A stretch of 21,052 bases of DNA from Bacteroidota bacterium (GTDB lineage Bacteria; Bacteroidota; Bacteroidia; Flavobacteriales; Flavobacteriaceae). Below are positions 12,983 through 19,042 of this stretch, in pieces (the first letter of the stretch is position 1; the number at the start of each line of letters is the position of its first letter). The notes under the pieces were generated by a model. It saw nothing but the letters and a program-made list of their open reading frames with translations, searched no databases and was not told the origin of the DNA. Location: contig JAEWCF010000088.1 of the NCBI GenBank assembly GCA_023390775.1, positions 1 to 21,052 of the forward strand, in the 5' to 3' direction. Both the position numbers and the translations under genes were made by a program.

Positions 12983-13844
12983 GCTCAAAAGTTACCTGAA
13001 CCTCCATTTGATCGTATTTATCTGGGGCTTCACCGCGGTTTTGGGCGACCTGATCACCATTCGCGATGCGTCGTTGGTTTGGTACCGGATGCTGTTGGCC
13101 TCTTTGTTCCTGCTGGCTTACGCGGTCATCGCACGCAAACCGCTCGCGCTCCCGCCAAAGGCTGTCGGCAAAATGATATTGGTGGGCATCCTGATCGCGG
13201 TGCACTGGATCTTTTTTTTCAGGGCCATCGACGTCTCCAACGTATCGGTCACCTTGGCGGTATTCTCGGCGGGCGCCTTCTTTGCCTCCATTCTCGAACC
13301 GATCCTTTACAAACGAAAGATGCTCTGGTACGAGGTGTTTTTCGGGCTGGTGATCGTCGCGGGGCTGGCGGTGATCATGCAGGTTGAGGTCCGTTACATC
13401 GAAGGGGCGCTGTCGGCCTTGTTTTCGGTGCTGATGGGGGTCTGCTTCACACTGGCGAACGGCAAGCTCATCAAGGACTACGATTCCACGGTCATTACGA
13501 TTTATGAATTTGCGGCCGGCTTCGCCCTGGTTACGCTTTTTCTTTTGTTCGACGGGCGTTTTACGCCGCAATTCTTTGAAATTTCCGGCCGGGACTGGGC
13601 TTTGCTGCTGCTGCTTTCCTCCATCTGCACGGCTTATGCGTTCACGGCGGCCGTCGGGGTCATGCGAAAACTCACGCCCTATACGGTCATGCTCACGACC
13701 AATCTAGAACCGGTCTACGGAATCCTGTTGGCGTATTTCATCCTTGGCGAATCGGAACGCATGAGTACACCCTTCTACATTGGGGCCGCGGTCATTTTGC
13801 TGACGGTGGTGCTGAATGGGTATTTGAAAACCCGGAAACGCTAA
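12969..13844 (+). CDS. EamA-family (drug/metabolite) transporter
   Basis: 291-residue inner-membrane protein with about ten hydrophobic helices in two EamA repeats. The first repeat contains LHLIVFIWGFTAVLGDLITI and ASLVWYRMLLASLFLL; the second contains LLLLSSICTAYAFTAAVGVM and TNLEPVYGILLAYFILGE, the conserved Glu-Pro segment of the family. The substrate is unknown; relatives export amino acids, purines or other metabolites. The ATG at 12969 lies inside the last codons of the permease gene (14-base overlap), so the two are probably translated together. The stop TAA at 13842-13844 abuts the next TACCAATT repeat. Confidence 0.9.
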   Translation: MRNGKLKSYLNLHLIVFIWGFTAVLGDLITIRDASLVWYRMLLASLFLLAYAVIARKPLALPPKAVGKMILVGILIAVHWIFFFRAIDVSNVSVTLAVFSAGAFFASILEPILYKRKMLWYEVFFGLVIVAGLAVIMQVEVRYIEGALSALFSVLMGVCFTLANGKLIKDYDSTVITIYEFAAGFALVTLFLLFDGRFTPQFFEISGRDWALLLLLSSICTAYAFTAAVGVMRKLTPYTVMLTTNLEPVYGILLAYFILGESERMSTPFYIGAAVILLTVVLNGYLKTRKR

Positions 13845-13956
13845 TTTACCAATTGTTAATGTACCAATATACCAATTTGGTCAATGTACCAATTGTTTAA
13901 TGTACCAATATACCAATTCGACCTGAATGATGTTCGAAGGTCAATTGGTATATTTT
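13845..13956 (+). repeat. TACCAATT hairpin repeat, copy D (partly doubled)
   Basis: Begins right after the transporter stop codon. The left arm occurs twice, AATATACCAATT at 13866-13877 and 13907-13918; the second pairs with AATTGGTATATT at 13943-13954, extended by GACCT with AGGTC. This is the longest stem of the four copies. No gene is seen between 13844 and 14062. Confidence 0.75.
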
Positions 13957-14004
13957 CACATTTACACATTTACACATTTACACATTCACACATTTACACA
14001 TTCG
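13957..14004 (+). repeat. 8-bp tandem repeat upstream of accA
   Basis: Six consecutive units of CACATTTA or CACATTCA/CACATTCG, ending 5 bases before the -33 element of the accA promoter. Similar CACATTTA words occur singly after hairpin copies A and B. Confidence 0.75.
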
Positions 14005-14008
14005 CTCA

Positions 14009-14040
14009 TTGGTACTTTGAATCATTAACTCCTATCTTTG
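14009..14040 (+). promoter_or_regulatory. Promoter of accA
   Basis: TTG at 14009-14011, 21 bases, then TATCTTTG at 14033-14040, fitting the Bacteroidetes TTG-N17-23-TAnnTTTG consensus. It lies 21 bases before the accA ATG, directly downstream of the 8-bp repeats. Confidence 0.75.
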
Positions 14041-14061
14041 CACATCCACTCATATTGAACT

Positions 14062-15015
14062 ATGGAATATTTAGACTTCGAACTTCCCATCAAGGAACTG
14101 GAGGACCAGCTGGACAAGTGCCAGATCATCGGACAGGAATCCAATGTTGATGTGACCAATACCTGCAAGCAGATCGAGAAGAAGCTTGAGGAAACCAAGA
14201 AAAAAATATACAAAAACCTGACGGCCTGGCAAAGAGTACAGCTCTCGCGCCATCCCAACCGCCCGTATACCATGGATTATGTCCGGGCCTTGTGCGGCGA
14301 TACCTTCCTTGAACTTTTTGGCGACAGGGCTTTCAAGGACGACAAGGCGATGATCGGGGGGCTCGGCAAGATAGGCGGGCAGTCATTCATGATCATCGGG
14401 CAGCAGAAGGGTTACAACACCAAGACGCGCCAGTACCGGAATTTCGGGATGGCAAACCCCGAAGGTTACCGCAAGGCGCTCCGGTTGATGAAGATGGCGG
14501 AGAAATTCGGGATTCCGGTTGTTTCATTTATCGATACACCCGGAGCCTATCCTGGCCTGGAGGCCGAAGAACGCGGCCAGGGCGAAGCCATTGCGCGCAA
14601 CATCCTGGAAATGATCAGGCTCAAGGTGCCGATCATTGCCGTGATTGTGGGCGAGGGGGCATCCGGCGGTGCCTTGGGCATCGGCGTGGGCGACCGCGTC
14701 TACATGCTCGAGAACACCTGGTATTCGGTTATTTCGCCCGAATCATGTTCCTCGATCCTTTGGAAGTCCTGGGATTACAAGGAGCAGGCCGCCGAGGCGC
14801 TGAAACTTACTTCCGAAGACATGAAGAAACAGAAGCTCGTGGACGACGTCGTTCCCGAGCCATTGGGTGGGGCGCATTATGACCGCGAGACGACTTTTGC
14901 AACCACCGGCGAATATATCCTCAAGGCCTACAATGAGTTAAAGGATTTATCAACACAGGACCTTGTGGCGCAAAGGATGGACAAATACAGCAAAATGGGC
15001 GAGTTCAAGGAGTAA
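14062..15015 (+). CDS. accA: Acetyl-CoA carboxylase carboxyltransferase subunit alpha
   Basis: With AccD it moves the carboxyl group from carboxybiotin to acetyl-CoA, making malonyl-CoA for fatty acid synthesis in the cytoplasm. The 317-residue length is normal. The N-terminal coiled helix (EYLDFELPIKELEDQLDKC) is followed by LSRHPNRPYTMDYV. The oxyanion-forming and CoA-binding segments are GIPVVSFIDTPGAYPGLEAE and VGEGASGGALGIGVGDRV, then YSVISPESCSSILWK. ATG at 14062 begins the standard N-terminus. It has its own promoter and a strong terminator at 15036-15067. Confidence 0.97.
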   Translation: MEYLDFELPIKELEDQLDKCQIIGQESNVDVTNTCKQIEKKLEETKKKIYKNLTAWQRVQLSRHPNRPYTMDYVRALCGDTFLELFGDRAFKDDKAMIGGLGKIGGQSFMIIGQQKGYNTKTRQYRNFGMANPEGYRKALRLMKMAEKFGIPVVSFIDTPGAYPGLEAEERGQGEAIARNILEMIRLKVPIIAVIVGEGASGGALGIGVGDRVYMLENTWYSVISPESCSSILWKSWDYKEQAAEALKLTSEDMKKQKLVDDVVPEPLGGAHYDRETTFATTGEYILKAYNELKDLSTQDLVAQRMDKYSKMGEFKE

Positions 15016-15035
15016 AATCCTACAATAATAAATTG

Positions 15036-15067
15036 AATCCGAAGCCCCGCGGTTTCGGATTTTTTTT
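15036..15067 (+). terminator. Rho-independent terminator after accA
   Basis: AATCCGAAGCC pairs with GGTTTCGGATT around CCGC (15036-15046 with 15051-15061; one internal mismatch), followed by a run of T to 15067. It lies 20 bases after the accA stop. Confidence 0.88.
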
Positions 15068-15144
15068 GGCTTATCAACAAAATTTCACTTTTTGTCAACA
15101 GCCGTGTTGCATAACTCCGGCGATCACCTGCACAAAAAAAAACA

Positions 15145-15152
15145 TACTTTCG
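15145..15152 (+). promoter_or_regulatory. Possible -7 element of dnaB
   Basis: TACTTTCG, one base off TAnnTTTG, ends only 4 bases before the dnaB ATG. No TTG is at the right distance upstream. If real, the transcript would have almost no leader. Confidence 0.35.
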
Positions 15153-15156
15153 CCCT

Positions 15157-16698
15157 ATGGAACAATTCAGGCATATCAACCCCGTAAAAGTGGACAAAAC
15201 CACCATCATCAATCTTGAAAAAGGCAAGCTCCCGCCACAGGTGACCGAATTGGAGGAGGCCGTTCTCGGGGCGATGATGATCGACAAGAAAGGCGTGGAT
15301 GAAGTCATCGATATCCTGCAGCCCGATGCCTTTTACCGGGATGCGCACAAGCACATTTTCGAGGCGATCTTCCAGCTTTTCACCGATTCACAGCCTGTTG
15401 ACCTTTTGACCGTTTCGGCTCAGCTCAAGAAAATGGGCAAGCTCGAACTGGCGGGCGGCGATTTTTACCTGATCCAGCTGACGCAGAAAATTTCCTCTTC
15501 GGCGCACATCGAATTCCATTCGCGTATCATCCTTCAGAAATACATCCAGCGGAGCCTGATCAAGATCTCTTCCGAAATCATCGAGGAGTCCTATGACGAG
15601 ACCACCGACGTCTTTGACCTGCTCGACAAGGCCGAATCCAAGCTCTACGAAGTGACCCAGGGCAATATCAAGCGTTCATCTGAAACCGCCCAGAGCCTCG
15701 TCATCCAGGCCAAAAAACGCATCGAGGAAATTGCCAACAAGGAAGGCCTGTCCGGGATCGCGACCGGCTTCGAGAAACTCGACAAGATCACCTCGGGCTG
15801 GCAGCCGAGCGACCTGATCATCATTGCGGCCCGCCCGGGTATGGGTAAGACCGCATTCGTATTGTCGATGGCGCGCAACATTGCGATCGACTTCCATCAT
15901 CCCGTGGCGCTTTTTTCACTGGAAATGTCATCGGTACAGTTGATCACCCGTTTGATTTCGTCCGAAACGGGGCTTTCGTCAGAGAAGCTGCGGACCGGAA
16001 AACTCGAAAAACACGAGTGGGAGCAACTTTCCATCAAGGTGAAGGACCTGGAGAAGGCACCGCTGTTCATTGACGATACGCCGTCACTTTCCATTTTTGA
16101 TTTGCGCGCAAAAGCCAGGCGCCTTTCTTCGCAACACGGGATCAAGCTCATCATCGTCGATTACCTGCAACTCATGACCGCGGGATCTACCGGAAAAGGA
16201 GGAGGTGGGAACCGCGAGCAGGAAATCTCGACCATCTCGCGAAACCTGAAGGCGCTTGCCAAGGAACTCAACGTCCCCGTCATTGCGCTTTCCCAGCTTT
16301 CCAGGGCAGTCGAAACGCGGGGCGCGAGCAAAAGGCCGCTCCTCTCGGATCTTCGTGAATCGGGAGCGATCGAGCAGGATGCCGATATCGTCTCGTTCAT
16401 CTATCGTCCTGAATACTACAAAATCGACGAATGGGATGACGACGAACATTCGCCGACCGAGGGACAGGCCGAGTTCATCATCGCCAAGCACCGTAACGGG
16501 TCGCTGGAAAACATTCGCCTCAAATTCATCGGAAGCCTTGGTAAATTTGACAATCTGGACGATTTTGGCGGTGGGTATGCCGATATCGAGTCGAAGATGA
16601 ACCATGACGACAACCCGTTCATCACGCGTAACCTGCCCTCGCCCAACGACGCTTTCGGCAGCAGCGCCAACCGTGACGACGACGACATCCCGTTCTAG
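15157..16698 (+). CDS. dnaB: Replicative DNA helicase DnaB
   Basis: Hexameric 5'-3' helicase that opens the replication fork. The protein has 513 residues. The N-terminal primase-interacting domain runs from LPPQVTELEEAVLGAMMID (about residue 25) to about 125; a linker follows, then the RecA-like domain from SGIATGFEKLDKITSGW. Walker A is ARPGMGKTAF starting at residue 225; LIIVDYLQLM is Walker B; LSQLSRAVETR and DLRESGAIEQDADIV are the usual later motifs. No intein interrupts the motifs. The C-terminus carries a flexible tail of about 50 residues ending DDDDIPF, like the tip of SSB. The gene converges with a YihY gene, 3 bases between the stops. Confidence 0.97.
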   Translation: MEQFRHINPVKVDKTTIINLEKGKLPPQVTELEEAVLGAMMIDKKGVDEVIDILQPDAFYRDAHKHIFEAIFQLFTDSQPVDLLTVSAQLKKMGKLELAGGDFYLIQLTQKISSSAHIEFHSRIILQKYIQRSLIKISSEIIEESYDETTDVFDLLDKAESKLYEVTQGNIKRSSETAQSLVIQAKKRIEEIANKEGLSGIATGFEKLDKITSGWQPSDLIIIAARPGMGKTAFVLSMARNIAIDFHHPVALFSLEMSSVQLITRLISSETGLSSEKLRTGKLEKHEWEQLSIKVKDLEKAPLFIDDTPSLSIFDLRAKARRLSSQHGIKLIIVDYLQLMTAGSTGKGGGGNREQEISTISRNLKALAKELNVPVIALSQLSRAVETRGASKRPLLSDLRESGAIEQDADIVSFIYRPEYYKIDEWDDDEHSPTEGQAEFIIAKHRNGSLENIRLKFIGSLGKFDNLDDFGGGYADIESKMNHDDNPFITRNLPSPNDAFGSSANRDDDDIPF

Positions 16699-16701
16699 AA
16701 A

Positions 16702-17667
16702 TCAGTCAATCACGATCTTTTTTTTTTCGCCGAGGGGAATCGACTTCTTGTTCATTTCCACCTCGGTTTTTTCCACATACACGGCATATTCGGCGGGCTT
16801 GATTTTCAGGCCGATGTAGTCGGCGTACACGCGTGTGAATTCGGCGCCGAGGTACATGATGGCGGCGGTATAGTACACCCACACCAGGATGACAATGATC
16901 GATCCGGCCGCTCCGTAAGCCGAGGCAGTCCCCGCCGTTTCAATGTACAATCCGATCAAAAACCGCCCGAGCATGAAAAGCAGGGCCGTGAAGAAGGCTC
17001 CCGTCCTGACGTCTTTCCAATGAATGTTCACATCGGGCAGCACCTTGAAAATGATTCCGAAAAGAACCGAGATGACGATAAAGCTCACCACCACATTGAT
17101 GATGTTGAATAAAATGACGGTAACGTCCGGGAAGTAGCGGATGAGGGCGTCATTGAGGGCTTTGAGCGCGCCGTTGACCACAAGCGAAACGACCAGCAGG
17201 AACCCCAGCCCGACGATCAGCGATGACGACAGTAACCTGTCCTTGATTATTTTAAGCCATCCTCGTTTGGGCTTGGCCTTGACCCGCCAGATGGTGTTGA
17301 TGGAGTCCTGGATGTCGGCAAAAACGGTAGTGGCACCAACGACGAGCGTTATGGCACCGATTATCAGCGCGGTAGTGGTCTTCCCGCTGAGTTCCAGGTT
17401 TTTGACGATTTCCTGGATCTGTGCCGCAGCGTCATTCCCGATCATACCGTTGATTTCGGCGAAGAGCTGGCCCTGGATGGCTTCGCGGCCAAAGAAAAGC
17501 CCCGCCAGCGAAATCATCAAAAGCAGGAGCGGGCCAAGCGAGAATGCGGTGTAGTAGGAGAGGGAGGCGCTGAGTTTTAATCCGTTGTCATCGCTGAATC
17601 CCACCACGGTGTCCCGCAGGATTTTCCATGTATCGGCAAAAAAAGCCTTGCTGAAAAGTTTGGACAT
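16702..17667 (-). CDS. YihY/virulence factor BrkB family membrane protein
   Basis: 321-residue inner-membrane protein of the YihY/BrkB family, formerly mislabelled ribonuclease BN. About six long hydrophobic segments are seen: around SLGPLLLLMISLAGLFFG, TALIIGAITLVVGATTVF, LIVGLGFLLVVSLVVNGALK, VVVSFIVISVLFGIIF, GAFFTALLFMLGRFLIG and SIIVILVWVYYTAAIMYLGA. SASLSYYTAFSLGPL and FADIQDSINTIWRVK are family signatures. The C-terminal tail is charged (EKKKIVID). ATG at 17667 is preferred over an upstream start because the conserved N-terminus (SKLFSKAFFADTWKILRDT) begins there and AAGAGAAAAG precedes it. Its role is unknown; it converges with dnaB. Confidence 0.9.
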   Translation of the reverse strand: MSKLFSKAFFADTWKILRDTVVGFSDDNGLKLSASLSYYTAFSLGPLLLLMISLAGLFFGREAIQGQLFAEINGMIGNDAAAQIQEIVKNLELSGKTTTALIIGAITLVVGATTVFADIQDSINTIWRVKAKPKRGWLKIIKDRLLSSSLIVGLGFLLVVSLVVNGALKALNDALIRYFPDVTVILFNIINVVVSFIVISVLFGIIFKVLPDVNIHWKDVRTGAFFTALLFMLGRFLIGLYIETAGTASAYGAAGSIIVILVWVYYTAAIMYLGAEFTRVYADYIGLKIKPAEYAVYVEKTEVEMNKKSIPLGEKKKIVID

Positions 17668-17766
17668 GGTCTTTTCTCTTAAAATTAACCATATATGACA
17701 TCCGGGCATAATATATTAACACTTTTGAAACGGGTCTTTCCGGCAATGAATCGGGGTAAAATCCGT

Positions 17767-17774
17767 TATCTTTG
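17767..17774 (+). promoter_or_regulatory. -7 element of the exported amidotransferase-like gene
   Basis: TATCTTTG matches TAnnTTTG and lies 11 bases before the ATG at 17786, implying a very short leader. No TTG is found at the usual -33 distance. Confidence 0.55.
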
Positions 17775-17785
17775 GAAAAAAAAGC

Positions 17786-19042
17786 ATGCGCAGATTGTTG
17801 CTTATCATGGTTTTGCTCATCGCTTTCAGTGCGCGCGCGGGATTTATCCTCCTGCCGATGGACGAGACCACGCAGCAAAATCACCTGAAGGCTTACGGGA
17901 TCACCTATTGGGCGTTGGACAAGCAGTACAAGGCGAGTTGGCTGCTCAATTACCGCGGCGGTTCTTTCCTGTTGCCCGACGCGCCCGAAATCCGCAAGGA
18001 ATGCCAGATCCGCGGGGTGAGCTTCGAGCCGCTCAGCGACGCCGAAGCCAACGCGATCCTCGATGAGATTTCATCCCCGTCGCAGAATATGGAGACGGTT
18101 GTATTGGAAAAGGCGCCCAAGATCGCAGTCTATACACCGGCCGGCAAACAGCCCTGGGACGATGCCGTCACCCTGGTGCTCACGTATGCCGAGATTCCCT
18201 TCACCGCCGTTTACGATACCGAAGTCCTTTCCGACCAATTGTTGCTCTATGACTGGTTGCACCTGCATCACGAGGATTTCACGGGCCAGTACGGTAAATT
18301 CTTCGGGGCGTACCGCAACGCGCCCTGGTACATCGAGCAGAAGCGCGAGGCCGAGGCGCTGGCCGCCAAGTTGGGCTATGCCAAGGTTTCCGATGCGAAA
18401 CTTGCGGTTTCCAAGAAAATCCGGGATTTCGTGATCGGTGGCGGGTTCATGTTTGCGATGTGCTCGGCGACCGACAGTTTCGACATTGCCCTTGCGGCCG
18501 AAGGCGTCGATATCTGCGAACCGATGTTCGACGGCGACCCGAGCGAGGCCAATTATCAGTCAAAACTCGACTACTCGAGGACATTTGCCTTCAAGGATTT
18601 TACGCTGGAGCGACGGCCGGAACGCTATGAATTTTCGGATATCGACATGACCGAGAAGCGCCAGATGCCAATGGAAAAGGACTATTTCACGCTGATGGAA
18701 TTCTCGGCCAAATGGGACGTGATCCCCAGCATGCTCTGCCAGAACCAGACGCAGCTTGTCAAGGGCTTCATGGGCCAGACCACTTCATTCGATCCGGAAT
18801 TGGTCAAGTCGGGCGTGCTCGTTTTGGGAGAAAGCCACATCAACGGCGAGGCGCGCTATATCCACGGACAAAAGGGAAAGGGTTTCTTTACTTTTTTTGG
18901 TGGCCATGACCCGGAAGATTACCAGCACCGCGTGGGCGATTCGCCTACAGTGCTTGACCTGCACCCCAATTCCCCGGGCTACAGGCTGATCCTCAACAAC
19001 GTGTTGTTTCCAGCGGCCAAGAAGAAAAAGCAAAAGACCTGA
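17786..19042 (+). CDS. Exported protein, amidotransferase-like (often labelled asparagine synthetase B in flavobacteria)
   Basis: 418-residue protein with a signal peptide (residues 1-18, MRRLLLIMVLLIAFSARA), so it should act in the periplasm or at the envelope. Flavobacterial genomes commonly call this dnaB-neighbour asparagine synthetase B, but neither an N-terminal Cys nucleophile (removed with the signal) nor the SGGxDS ATP motif of AsnB is visible. KIAVYTPAGKQPWDDAVTLV and the later GGGFMFAMCSATDSFDIAL (Cys226) resemble a class I glutamine amidotransferase or ThuA-like fold with a nucleophile elbow. GQKGKGFFTFFGGHDPEDYQ may carry a His. Function is unknown. The stop codon directly abuts the stop of the converging fibre gene. 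Confidence 0.8.
   Translation: MRRLLLIMVLLIAFSARAGFILLPMDETTQQNHLKAYGITYWALDKQYKASWLLNYRGGSFLLPDAPEIRKECQIRGVSFEPLSDAEANAILDEISSPSQNMETVVLEKAPKIAVYTPAGKQPWDDAVTLVLTYAEIPFTAVYDTEVLSDQLLLYDWLHLHHEDFTGQYGKFFGAYRNAPWYIEQKREAEALAAKLGYAKVSDAKLAVSKKIRDFVIGGGFMFAMCSATDSFDIALAAEGVDICEPMFDGDPSEANYQSKLDYSRTFAFKDFTLERRPERYEFSDIDMTEKRQMPMEKDYFTLMEFSAKWDVIPSMLCQNQTQLVKGFMGQTTSFDPELVKSGVLVLGESHINGEARYIHGQKGKGFFTFFGGHDPEDYQHRVGDSPTVLDLHPNSPGYRLILNNVLFPAAKKKKQKT

Noticed and set aside
13957..14004. CRISPR-like array because of regular short repeats
   Set aside because: Units are 8 bases and directly joined, with no unique spacers and no cas genes.
16702..17667. Ribonuclease BN
   Set aside because: The YihY/BrkB membrane family carried this name by mistake; the protein is polytopic and has no metallo-beta-lactamase nuclease motif.
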